Below, in pieces: positions 1-8,454 of a DNA stretch of 24,498 bases. Below the pieces are notes generated by a model. It worked only from the letters and a program-made list of their open reading frames with translations. It did not search any database and was not told where the DNA came from. Each line of letters begins with the position of its first letter. The first letter of the stretch is position 1. Origin of the DNA: Paradesertivirga sp965650335. Lineage in GTDB: Bacteria; Bacteroidota; Bacteroidia; Sphingobacteriales; Sphingobacteriaceae. The stretch covers positions 1-24,498 of the forward strand of contig CBFGOI010000070.1 in the NCBI GenBank assembly GCA_965650335.1, in the 5' to 3' direction. Both the position numbers and the translations under genes were made by a program.

Positions 1-401
1 ACAGAAATAGTGGTAAGGCATTGGATGTGAATGGAAGTGCCACCACAAATGGTGCAGGTATTATTCAATGGGGCTATTGGGGTGGCAATAACCAGCAATG
101 GCAAATTATTGATAATGGAACAGGATATTATCGCGTCATAAACAGGAACAGTGGCAAGGCACTAGACGTGAATGGCGGTTCGGTTGCTGATGGCGCCGCA
201 ATTATTCAATGGACCTATTCTGGCGGTAACAATCAGCAATGGCAGATCATTGATAATGGAGGCGGATATAGAAGGATTATTAATCGCAATAGCGGTAAAG
301 CGTTGGATGTAAATGGACAATCAACAGCAGACGGAGCTAATATTGTTCAGTGGAGCTGGTGGGGGGGCAATAATCAACAATGGAAATTCCAGCAGCTATA
401 G
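1..401 (+). CDS. C-terminal part of a RICIN-type beta-trefoil lectin-domain protein (5' end outside window)
   Basis: The frame is open from base 3 to the TAG at 399-401, so this is the 3' end of a longer gene. The visible part is almost entirely three copies of a 47-residue unit containing LDVNG, an ADGA-like turn, IIQW and GGNNQQW, separated by NRNSGKA linkers. The QxW-type motif and three-fold repetition are characteristic of RICIN beta-trefoil carbohydrate-binding modules. The protein ends four residues after the last QQW (KFQQL), as expected for a C-terminal binding module. Such modules usually sit behind a secreted glycoside hydrolase or polysaccharide-binding domain, so the missing N-terminal part may be another enzyme of the neighbouring glycan locus; that is inference. 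Family assignment is strong; the catalytic partner is unknown. Confidence 0.85.
   Translation, partial: RNSGKALDVNGSATTNGAGIIQWGYWGGNNQQWQIIDNGTGYYRVINRNSGKALDVNGGSVADGAAIIQWTYSGGNNQQWQIIDNGGGYRRIINRNSGKALDVNGQSTADGANIVQWSWWGGNNQQWKFQQL
21..398 (+). repeat. Three tandem 141-bp coding repeats (RICIN units)
   Basis: The repeat starts at 21, 162 and 303, each at a leucine codon followed by GA(T/C)GT(G/A)AATGG; the third copy is cut short by the stop. The period is exactly 141 bp (47 codons). Copies are very similar in protein, while many DNA differences are in third codon positions. Confidence 0.85.
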
Positions 402-526
402 CGAAGCTCAGTTAACAAGAATTGAGGAAATTTAAAATGCTGTTAAGGGAGTTAGGGCGAGTTTTTAATTGGTAAATTAATAAGAACTGTTGGCTTTTTT
501 TGGCCCTTTCTCCCTTGCAGCTTATT

Positions 527-2125
527 ATGGTGACGTTAATATTTTATAAACACAGATTGATTTTGCTTAGAAAAAAACTTTTACTTTTTGTCGCCTTGGC
601 TTTCTGTTTTCCTGCAATAACCAGGGCCCAACACGGTAGTGACGATAAGCTGCAAAATTTGAAACATGCTGCAATCACTATTGATCTGTCTAAGGAATAT
701 CAAACCATAGATAATTTTGCCGCGTCCGATGCCTGGGCCTGTCAGTTTGTAGGTAATTGGCCTGATGGAAAGAAAAACGCTATTGCTGATCTTTTATTTA
801 GTAAGAAATTCCTCCCAAATGGCCAGCCTCAAGGGATAGGTCTGTCAATGTGGCGATTTAATATTGGAGCCGGAAGCGCTCAACAGGGAAGCGGAAGTAA
901 GATAAAAGATAAGTGGCGACGAGCTGAATCTTTTTTTGAGAAGGATAAATTTAATTGGAACCTACAGGCAGGACAAATGTGGTTTCTAAAGGCTGCGAAA
1001 GAACGCGGTGTAGATCAGTTTTTAGCTTTCACCAACAGTCCTCCCGTGCATTTAACGGCAAACGGTAAAGCTTTCGCGACCAAGGCCAAACCAAATCTCA
1101 ATCGGGATAAGTTTGATGCATTTGCGGAATATTTAGTTGAGGTAGTGAATGGGGTAAATGAGAAAACCGGAGTTGTTTTTGATTATTTGAGCCCGGCTAA
1201 CGAACCTCAGTGGGACTGGAGTGATGGCGGACAAGAAGGAACTCCTTTCACAAATAATGATGTCAGTGGAATAGTAAAATCGTTAAATACTGCTTTGGTT
1301 AAAGCAAAGCTGAGTACAAAAATCGCAGTAGCCGAAGCCGCTCAATATGATTTCCTCTACTCAGATTTCGATAAGCCGGGGAAAGGCCGCCAAATTGATA
1401 CATTCTTCAATTTGTCTTCACCCGATTTTATTGGTGATTTGCAAACAGTAGACAAAGTAATCTCGGCGCATAGTTATTTTACAACATCTCCATATTCAAA
1501 AGCAGTTAGCATTAGAAAAGAAGTCAACGAGAAGGTATCTTCTGTAAAGGGATTACGGCTCTGGCAGTCTGAGTATTGTATTCTTGGAGATAATGAGGGA
1601 GAAATCAAAGGTGAAAAACGGGATCTTGGAATGCGCCCAGGCATATATCTGGCTAAAGTTATCCATAACGATCTTGTCAACGCGAATGCATCCGCATGGC
1701 ATTGGTGGACTGCCGTGTCGGCATACAATTACAAAGATGGACTTGTTTACGTGGATAAAAAGGTTTCAGACGGTCAATTTTATCCGAGTAAAATGCTCTG
1801 GGTGCTGGGTAATTACAGCCGGTTCATACGTCCGGGAGCTGTCCGGGTAGAGGTAAGCATACCTGATTCATCTCAAAGAAATGATATTCTGGTATCTTCC
1901 TATGTTGACAAGCGGTCTAAAGAACTTATTACAGTTTTAGTTAACCATGGCTTCCATCCAGTCGAAATAACATTGCGGTTAAAGAATGGCGAATTGGGTA
2001 ATCAGACCAGATATGTAACCTCTGAAAGTTCTGATCTCAAACCCAACAATACATTTAACCAGAAAGATAGATTTGAACTGGAGGCCCAAAGTATAACAAC
2101 CCTTGTCTCTAAGATCATTAATTAA
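527..2125 (+). CDS. Secreted glycoside hydrolase family 30, possibly endo-beta-1,6-galactanase
   Basis: A 532-residue exported enzyme. I chose ATG 527: it gives a signal peptide with basic residues (LLRKK), a hydrophobic core to about residue 30, and cleavage near ITRA/Q at residue 34. The frame is also open from a TTG at 500, but that adds nine residues that do not improve the signal. The fold is a GH-A TIM barrel. NEP in SPANEPQWDW supplies the acid/base (Glu226), and LWQSEYC supplies the nucleophile (Glu349). The motifs WRFNIGAGS and NSPP also fit GH30. A beta-sandwich half-domain rich in V/I/T strands follows (about 430-532). GH30 includes beta-1,6-galactanases, glucosylceramidases and xylanases; the adjacent GH35 and GH2 favour galactan as substrate, but the subfamily cannot be fixed by eye. 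It precedes the GH35 gene by 59 bp on the same strand, so co-transcription is likely. Confidence 0.82.
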   Translation: MVTLIFYKHRLILLRKKLLLFVALAFCFPAITRAQHGSDDKLQNLKHAAITIDLSKEYQTIDNFAASDAWACQFVGNWPDGKKNAIADLLFSKKFLPNGQPQGIGLSMWRFNIGAGSAQQGSGSKIKDKWRRAESFFEKDKFNWNLQAGQMWFLKAAKERGVDQFLAFTNSPPVHLTANGKAFATKAKPNLNRDKFDAFAEYLVEVVNGVNEKTGVVFDYLSPANEPQWDWSDGGQEGTPFTNNDVSGIVKSLNTALVKAKLSTKIAVAEAAQYDFLYSDFDKPGKGRQIDTFFNLSSPDFIGDLQTVDKVISAHSYFTTSPYSKAVSIRKEVNEKVSSVKGLRLWQSEYCILGDNEGEIKGEKRDLGMRPGIYLAKVIHNDLVNANASAWHWWTAVSAYNYKDGLVYVDKKVSDGQFYPSKMLWVLGNYSRFIRPGAVRVEVSIPDSSQRNDILVSSYVDKRSKELITVLVNHGFHPVEITLRLKNGELGNQTRYVTSESSDLKPNNTFNQKDRFELEAQSITTLVSKIIN

Positions 2126-2184
2126 ATTCCTTGAGCTGGCAATCAAAAAATACATCAATAATAGTTCAGATAACATCATATAAT

Positions 2185-4029
2185 ATGCGAAATATATTTA
2201 GAATCTTGTTACTTATTTCCATCTCAAGCGCATTTTCGCGCGATTTAAAGGCCCAGGGACCTGGGCATACCTTTAGTCTGACAGATACAGCCTTTTTACT
2301 TGACGGCAAGCCATTTCAAATGATTTCCGGCGAAATTCATTACCCCAGGGTTCCCAGAGAATCGTGGAGGCACCGAATGAAAATGGCAAAAGCGATGGGA
2401 TTGAACACCATAGGAACGTATGTGTTTTGGAATATCCACGAACCTCAGAAAGGTAAATATGATTTTTCGGGAAATAATGACGTCAAGGAATTTGTGAAAA
2501 TAGCGAAGGAGGAAGGACTTTGGGTGGTTTTACGTCCCAGTCCATATGTATGCGCCGAGTGGGAATTCGGAGGTTATCCCTACTGGTTGCAAAATATTAA
2601 AGGTCTTGAAGTTCGAAGTACTGAACCTCAATACCTGGCGGCTTACGAGAATTACATCAAGGAGGTAGGCAAGCAACTGGCACCTCTGCAAGTAAACCAT
2701 GGTGGAAACGTTCTTATGACGCAAATAGAAAATGAGTACGGCTCGTATGGTAGCGATAAAAATTACCTTGACTTAAACAGAAAGATGTTTATAGAGGCCG
2801 GCTTCGATGGTATTCTTTATACCTGCGATCCGGAGGCAGCGATTAAAAACGGCCATTTACCCGGATTGCTTCCGGCGATTAATGGAATTGATAATCCCGA
2901 TCAGGTAAAATCGCTTATCCACCAAAATAACAATGGCAAAGGTCCGTATTTCATTGCTGAATGGTATCCAGCATGGTTTGACTGGTGGGCCACGGAACAC
3001 CATACCGTTCCTGCGGCGAAATATACAGGAAGGTTGGATTCTGTACTGCAGGCTGGAATATCAATAAACATGTATATGTTTCATGGGGGAAGCACGCGTG
3101 GTTTTATGAATGGCGCAAACTTTAATGATAAAAATCCCTATGAACCTCAAATCAGTAGTTATGATTATGATGCACCATTGGATGAAGCAGGAAACGCGAC
3201 TGAAAAGTTTATGCGTTTCAGAGAGGTAATTCAGAAAAACCTTTCCGCTGGTCAGACCTTGCCACCTGTTCCTTCCGCAAAACCATCAATTAATACAAAG
3301 CCTATTGTATTTACGTCCACAAATACAGTATTTGACTTGTTGAAGTCTCCAACGGCCAGTAAGACTCCTTTAACATTCGAAGATTTAAACCAGGCGTACG
3401 GGTATGTAATGTACCGAGCCACAGTCAATGGAAGCGGCAGTCAGCAACTTCTTAAAATCCGGGATTTAAGAGATTATGGTGTCGTTTTTATAAATGGAAA
3501 GCGGGTTGGAAACCTCGACAGGCGTTTATATCAGGACAGCTTATTGCTAAATCTGCCGAAAGGAAAAGTAACACTCGATATTCTGGTAGAGAATATGGGA
3601 CGGATAAATTTTGGGCCATATTTATTAAAAAATGAAAAAGGTATTACCGAAAAAGTAGAATTGGGAGGAAGAGAAATTCAAAATTGGCTAATGTATAAGC
3701 TTCCGTTCGATAACATGCCAACTATTACCGCGAAAAAAGGAAACAGTGCTGATTTGAAAACGCCTGCTCTTAAGAGAGGATACCTGAGTTTAGACAAAGT
3801 TGCCGATACCTATTTGGATTTTTCGAACTGGGGCAAGGGAGTAGTTTGGATTAACGGCCACAATCTTGGCAAGTATTGGGAGATAGGCCCTCAGCAGACT
3901 ATATACGTCCCTGCCGAATGGCTTAAAAAAGGAAAAAATGAAGTGGTGATTTTTGAACTTAATAAGCCGGAGCAATCAATGCTGCTTGGTAGGGATAAGG
4001 CAATTCTCAACAAGTTGAAGTCGAAATAA
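2185..4029 (+). CDS. Secreted glycoside hydrolase family 35 beta-galactosidase
   Basis: A 614-residue exported enzyme that removes terminal beta-galactose from oligosaccharides. ATG 2185 begins a good signal peptide (MRNIFRILLLISI) with cleavage after LKA, near residue 23. The upstream in-frame TTG at 2131 would add 18 polar residues and was rejected. Early barrel motifs include ISGEIHYPRVP and NTIGTYVFWNIHEP. The acid/base is Glu184 in QIENEYGSYG, and the nucleophile is Glu259 in FIAEWYPAWFDWW. The C-terminal half has galactose-binding-like jelly-roll sequence, ending with the typical VVWINGHNLGKYWEIGPQ and QSMLLG-type strands. Length fits bacterial GH35. It lies between GH30 and the hybrid sensor gene, and a strong hairpin follows at 4050-4079, which probably ends the GH30-GH35 transcript. 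Exo-beta-1,3- or 1,4-galactosidase activity is inferred from the family. Confidence 0.93.
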   Translation: MRNIFRILLLISISSAFSRDLKAQGPGHTFSLTDTAFLLDGKPFQMISGEIHYPRVPRESWRHRMKMAKAMGLNTIGTYVFWNIHEPQKGKYDFSGNNDVKEFVKIAKEEGLWVVLRPSPYVCAEWEFGGYPYWLQNIKGLEVRSTEPQYLAAYENYIKEVGKQLAPLQVNHGGNVLMTQIENEYGSYGSDKNYLDLNRKMFIEAGFDGILYTCDPEAAIKNGHLPGLLPAINGIDNPDQVKSLIHQNNNGKGPYFIAEWYPAWFDWWATEHHTVPAAKYTGRLDSVLQAGISINMYMFHGGSTRGFMNGANFNDKNPYEPQISSYDYDAPLDEAGNATEKFMRFREVIQKNLSAGQTLPPVPSAKPSINTKPIVFTSTNTVFDLLKSPTASKTPLTFEDLNQAYGYVMYRATVNGSGSQQLLKIRDLRDYGVVFINGKRVGNLDRRLYQDSLLLNLPKGKVTLDILVENMGRINFGPYLLKNEKGITEKVELGGREIQNWLMYKLPFDNMPTITAKKGNSADLKTPALKRGYLSLDKVADTYLDFSNWGKGVVWINGHNLGKYWEIGPQQTIYVPAEWLKKGKNEVVIFELNKPEQSMLLGRDKAILNKLKSK

Positions 4030-4049
4030 AACTTTAAACATATGTACTT

Positions 4050-4084
4050 GAACGCCTGTTGCCTCGTCCTCAGGCGTTCTTAAA
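4050..4084 (+). terminator. Hairpin terminator after GH35
   Basis: GAACGCCTG (4050-4058) pairs perfectly with CAGGCGTTC (4071-4079) across a 12-nt loop, followed by TTAAATTTT. It sits 20 bp after the GH35 stop. The U-tract is interrupted, so efficiency may be moderate. Confidence 0.7.
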
Positions 4085-4231
4085 TTTTCTGGGGATTTTG
4101 CAGATCATTGCTATTCAATTAAAAAGACGGGAATTAGTATCTGCAGCCGATTGGGTGAACTTAGCATTTGGACTTATCTGCCAATAAACGTATATTCAAG
4201 AACCAATTAAGTAGCGTCAGAACGTTTCGAA
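4085..4231 (+). promoter_or_regulatory. Possible promoter region of the hybrid sensor gene
   Basis: Between the GH35 terminator and the sensor ATG there is TTTG at 4167-4170 and TATATTCA at 4191-4198, 20 bp apart. This resembles the Bacteroidota -33 TTTG / -7 TAnnTTTG arrangement, with two mismatches in the -7 box. It would give a leader of about 25 nt. Nothing else is evident in this stretch. Confidence 0.3.
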
Positions 4232-7200
4232 ATGAATAAGGTCTTTTTTGTTCTCCTGGTATTAAGTTCACTAACTGTTCAGTCTCAACCGCAGGCAGAA
4301 AAAAACATTTTTCATTATGGCTTAAAAGACGGCCTTTCCTTCGGAATCGTAAATAGTATCGCGCAGGATAATAAGGGGTTTATTTGGATTGCTACATCCG
4401 ATGGTTTGAATAGATTCGATGGGCAATCGTTTACAGCCTTCAAAAATGAACCTAATAACCCTTATAGCATAGCCAGTAACCACGTTCAGTCTGTATTTAA
4501 AGATTCGCAAGGCCAGCTATGGATATCATCCCGAAATGGATTAATGAGCTTCGATGCCCAAACTCAGCGATTTATTAAATACAACAGTAGCAATGACCGG
4601 AAGCCGGAACGGAAGGATGATATTACCTGTGTTTCAGAAAGTCGGGATCACAACCTCTGGGTTGCTACAACAGATGGATTCTACTATTTTAATAAGAAAG
4701 ATAAAAAGTTTGTCGCGTACAATACCGAAAATTTAAGAGGCTTAACAACAAATTACATACTAAACATCTACGAAGATTCCAGAGGCTTTTTATGGGTAGG
4801 GACAAAAGGGGCCGGAATACAGGTGTTCGCAGTAATGGATTCACAGGTAAAAAGGCAATCCCGGATTGTACCGCCTCGTTTGGATACGAGAATTAATAAA
4901 ATTTTCGAAGATAAAAATCAAAATGTGTGGGTAGCTACGTCAAATGGCTTAGTTCTCTATTCACAAAAACAAAACAACTTTCAGATTTTCAACGCCAGAG
5001 ATCACTATTTGCCTAGTAATATATTCTTATCGATAGCGGAAAATGGGAGTGGGGAAATTCTTATAGGTCTTCAAGACGGTGGGCTGTATACAATTTCTGG
5101 CCGTTCAATACCGAATAGCCAGGGGTCAATCTATCGCTTTGATCCCGTAAAGGCTAGCAATGGTAACCTGGTAACGAAGTGGTCGGTCCAAACGCTCTTT
5201 TTAGATAAGGATAAAAATGTTTGGTTGGGAACCTACGGGAATGGGATCTACATGGTTAATAGTGTCCCCAAAAAGTTTAGGAAGTTTCAGGTAAGAAAGG
5301 ATTTAGACAGTCCTGACTTTGTTCGTTTTTATGGAATAACGCAGGACAGTGACGGCCTGTTTTGGCTGGGAACTGATGGAGATGGTATATTTAAAGTGAC
5401 GAAAGAGGGCAGGACTGTTAAAAATTATAGAGCCGACGGGCGAAGGGGGAGCATCACAGATAATGCAATATTATCTGCGCTTAGAGATAGTAAAAATCGA
5501 CTTTGGTTTGGAACCTATAAAGGAGGCTTGATGTGTTATGATAAAAAGTTTGATTCCTTTCAATCCTTTTCGTACAACTCCAAAAATCCCCGAAGTCTAA
5601 AATATAATGATGTCCGTGTTATATATGAAGACAGCAAGCAAAATATTTGGGTTGGAACAAATGGAGGAGGTTTGAACCTTTTCAATCCAAAGACCGAAAA
5701 TTTTGATAACTGGAATCCGGAGAACAGCGAAATTGCTTCAAATGATGTGCGGGCAATTACCGACGATGGCAGTGGGATTTTATGGGTCGGAACCTACGGT
5801 GGCGGGGTGAATTATTTTGATATCAAACGAAATGCCTTTTTTAAACTTTTTGAAACGCCCGGCGAAAGTGGTGTTCTGGTAAATAATGTAGTATATGCGC
5901 TATATCTGGATAAGGAGGGTCGCTTGTGGATCGGGACAGAAGGCGATGGCCTTGTTATTTACAACACGAAAACAAAGGTAATACTAAAATACAATGAAAA
6001 AACTGGTCTCGCTAACAATACGGTGTATGCTATTAAGGCGGATGCGCAGGGAAAAGTTTGGTTAAGCACGAATAAGGGCATCTCTAAGGTTGATATTAAT
6101 GCTGGTAAAATCTATAATTATGATGAGTCTGATGGGTTGCAGGCCGGGCAGTTTCATGAAGGTTCTGCAATAGTAAGCAATAAGGACAAGAGTATGGTCT
6201 TTGGTGGTACCGAAGGCTGTAATTTCTTTGATCCTTACAATGTAAAAACTAGCGAAGTAGCCCCTAAGGTTCTGATAACGGGTTTGAACATATACGGACA
6301 GCCGACAGATAGAGCAGCATTTGAAAATATTAAAGATATCACAGAGGCCGATCAAATAGAATTAAACCCTGATCAGCCAGTATTTTCGATCAACTATCTG
6401 ACCCTTAATTATGGTTTTCCGCACGAAGGGGAGTATGCCTATAAGCTTGAGGGACTTGATAAAGAATGGAACTTTGTAAAAGGCCAGCGATCTGCAACGT
6501 ATCGGTATCTGGCCCCCGGCACCTATACTTTCAAAGTTAAAGCCTCAAACGAGGATGGAATTTGGGCTGACAGCTTTTCGAGTATTAAGATCATTATACT
6601 GCCACCATGGTATAAAACATGGTGGGCTTATTTAATTTATTTCGGCCTCGTTGGAGCGAGCATCTATTCTTTTTCTCTATATCGCATTCGGCAAACGAGG
6701 CTAAAATTTAAGGTCAAGGCTGCGCAATTTGAAGCCGAAAAAGAAAAGGAGCTGCATGAAAAGAAGATAAATTTCTTTACAAATGTTTCTCATGAGTTTC
6801 GAACTCCTTTGACGCTTATAATTAACCCGGCAAAAGAATTATTGCACGATGAGTCTCATAATGCAAGCATGGGAAACCTTAATACAATTTACAGGAATGC
6901 CCGGAGATTACTCAGCCTTGTAGACCAGCTTTTACTTTTCAGGAAATCTGAGAGCGAGATGAGCAAACTTAAACTGGTTAAATTGAATATCAGCAGCGTT
7001 TGCCAGGAAGTATATTTATGCTTTACTCATCAAGCCAGAAAAAAAGGTATTGATCTGTCTTTTGAAACGGTAAATAATACACTCGAAATTATTGCAGACC
7101 GGGAGAAGATGGAAATTATTCTTTTTAATCTTATTTCCAATGCACTAAAAAATACTCCTGAAAAAGGATCTATAACTATAAAAGTTTTGGAAACAGATCA

Positions 7201-8362
7201 GGATGTTATAATTGAGATAAACGACACAGGAATAGGTATTCCCGCGGAAGTCGGCGAACGTATCTTTCAACAATTCTACCAGGTGCAAAATAATAATTTC
7301 GGTTCAGAAGGTGGTTTCGGTATTGGATTGTCGCTGGTGAAAAGTTTCGTTGAAAGCCACAAAGGCTTAGTAGGTTATGAAAGCAGGGCTGGACAGGGAA
7401 CTAAATTTTGGGTGTCATTTAAAAAAGGAAAAGAACATTTTAAAGACTCTGTAATATTCGAAGAGGTACACGAAAGCTCAGTGTTCCTGGAAGAATTAGT
7501 GGTAGAATCGCAAATGGAGCAAGAATTCCCCACAAGCTCTGCCGGGGCCTTAGAAAGTACCGAAGTGTATTCGGATGATAAACGGATTCTGATTGTTGAT
7601 GATAATATTCAGATACGCCAATACGTAAAGCAGCTTTTTGAAGGCGAATATGAAGTTTTAGAAGCTGACAATGGAGATAACGGATTTGAAATAGTGAAGA
7701 AGCATATTCCGGATCTGGTGATAAGTGATATCATGATGCAGGGGCTAAGTGGAATAGAACTCTGCTCAAGGATAAAAGATGACCCGGCCTTAAATCATAT
7801 TCCCGTTATCCTCTTAACCGCAAGTTCTTCTGCCGAAGTAAAGCTTAAAGGAATAGAATGTGGCGCAGAGGACTTTATTAGTAAACCCTTTGAGAGGGAG
7901 ATGCTGATAGCCAGAGTAGCTGGGATTTTAAAGAACAGGAACGACCTGCAGAATTACTTTTTTAATCACATTACCTTAAAGCCAGATAATTCAAAGATTT
8001 CGGATGAATATAAGCAATTCCTTGATCGCTGCATTCAGATAGTTGAAGAGAACTTAATGGAGTCACATTTTGGAATTAAGGTTTTAGCGGATAAGATCGG
8101 CATGAGCAGATCTACGCTTTATAGCCGGATAAAATCTATATCAGGGCAGTCTCCAAACGAATTTATCCGTTTCATTCGCCTCAGAAAGGCGGCTGAAATG
8201 TTTATATCAACGGAATCTACGGTTTCAGAGTCTGCATATAAAGTGGGGATAAAAGATATTAAGCACTTTAGGGAACAATTTAACAAGGTGTTTGGAATGA
8301 ACCCCTCAGAATATATAAAAAAGTATAGAAGAAAGTTTCATACAACGCATACGGTTAGATAG
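4232..8362 (+). CDS. Hybrid two-component system sensor kinase/response regulator (HTCS, Reg_prop type)
   Basis: A 1376-residue one-protein phosphorelay of the kind that controls polysaccharide utilisation loci. A signal peptide (to about residue 18) leads into about 14 repeats of the Reg_prop type (for example DSKQNIWVGTNGGGLNLF), enough for two seven-bladed periplasmic propellers that bind oligosaccharide. A Y_Y_Y domain follows (about 725-785), then one membrane helix (about 797-816). The kinase has His854 in NVSHEFRTPLT and an ATPase domain (about 955-1070) with DTGIGIP and GFGIGLSL. The receiver domain (about 1118-1230) has the acidic pair in IVDDN and phospho-acceptor Asp1166 in VISDIMM. 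The C-terminus is an AraC-type HTH (about 1278-1370). All key residues are present, so it should be functional. It lies between GH35 and the LTA-synthase-like gene, and its targets are probably the flanking hydrolase genes. The ligand is unknown; a galactan oligosaccharide is inferred from context. Confidence 0.96.
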   Translation: MNKVFFVLLVLSSLTVQSQPQAEKNIFHYGLKDGLSFGIVNSIAQDNKGFIWIATSDGLNRFDGQSFTAFKNEPNNPYSIASNHVQSVFKDSQGQLWISSRNGLMSFDAQTQRFIKYNSSNDRKPERKDDITCVSESRDHNLWVATTDGFYYFNKKDKKFVAYNTENLRGLTTNYILNIYEDSRGFLWVGTKGAGIQVFAVMDSQVKRQSRIVPPRLDTRINKIFEDKNQNVWVATSNGLVLYSQKQNNFQIFNARDHYLPSNIFLSIAENGSGEILIGLQDGGLYTISGRSIPNSQGSIYRFDPVKASNGNLVTKWSVQTLFLDKDKNVWLGTYGNGIYMVNSVPKKFRKFQVRKDLDSPDFVRFYGITQDSDGLFWLGTDGDGIFKVTKEGRTVKNYRADGRRGSITDNAILSALRDSKNRLWFGTYKGGLMCYDKKFDSFQSFSYNSKNPRSLKYNDVRVIYEDSKQNIWVGTNGGGLNLFNPKTENFDNWNPENSEIASNDVRAITDDGSGILWVGTYGGGVNYFDIKRNAFFKLFETPGESGVLVNNVVYALYLDKEGRLWIGTEGDGLVIYNTKTKVILKYNEKTGLANNTVYAIKADAQGKVWLSTNKGISKVDINAGKIYNYDESDGLQAGQFHEGSAIVSNKDKSMVFGGTEGCNFFDPYNVKTSEVAPKVLITGLNIYGQPTDRAAFENIKDITEADQIELNPDQPVFSINYLTLNYGFPHEGEYAYKLEGLDKEWNFVKGQRSATYRYLAPGTYTFKVKASNEDGIWADSFSSIKIIILPPWYKTWWAYLIYFGLVGASIYSFSLYRIRQTRLKFKVKAAQFEAEKEKELHEKKINFFTNVSHEFRTPLTLIINPAKELLHDESHNASMGNLNTIYRNARRLLSLVDQLLLFRKSESEMSKLKLVKLNISSVCQEVYLCFTHQARKKGIDLSFETVNNTLEIIADREKMEIILFNLISNALKNTPEKGSITIKVLETDQDVIIEINDTGIGIPAEVGERIFQQFYQVQNNNFGSEGGFGIGLSLVKSFVESHKGLVGYESRAGQGTKFWVSFKKGKEHFKDSVIFEEVHESSVFLEELVVESQMEQEFPTSSAGALESTEVYSDDKRILIVDDNIQIRQYVKQLFEGEYEVLEADNGDNGFEIVKKHIPDLVISDIMMQGLSGIELCSRIKDDPALNHIPVILLTASSSAEVKLKGIECGAEDFISKPFEREMLIARVAGILKNRNDLQNYFFNHITLKPDNSKISDEYKQFLDRCIQIVEENLMESHFGIKVLADKIGMSRSTLYSRIKSISGQSPNEFIRFIRLRKAAEMFISTESTVSESAYKVGIKDIKHFREQFNKVFGMNPSEYIKKYRRKFHTTHTVR

Positions 8363-8392
8363 AGACTACTAAGTCTTGCTGAATCCGCATAA

Positions 8393-8423
8393 ATCGGAAG
8401 TTTCCGATCGGGAATTTATTTTC
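8393..8423 (+). terminator. Inverted repeat after the hybrid sensor gene, possible terminator or operator
   Basis: ATCGGAA (8393-8399) and TTCCGAT (8402-8408) form a near-perfect palindrome with a 2-nt centre, followed by CGGGAATTTATTTTC. As RNA it gives a short stem with an AT-rich tail. A further ATCGGGAA begins at 8407, making three related half-sites, so a protein-binding site is also possible. Confidence 0.4.
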
Positions 8424-8454
8424 TTACCTTGATCGTTTTAAACAAAAACAATTC

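Noticed and set aside
21..398. Repeats as a possible CRISPR or mobile-element array
   Set aside because: The 141-bp period is a multiple of three, in frame, and encodes a known lectin fold.
2131..2184. TTG start for the GH35 gene
   Set aside because: It would place 18 polar residues before the signal peptide; ATG 2185 gives a normal exported N-terminus.
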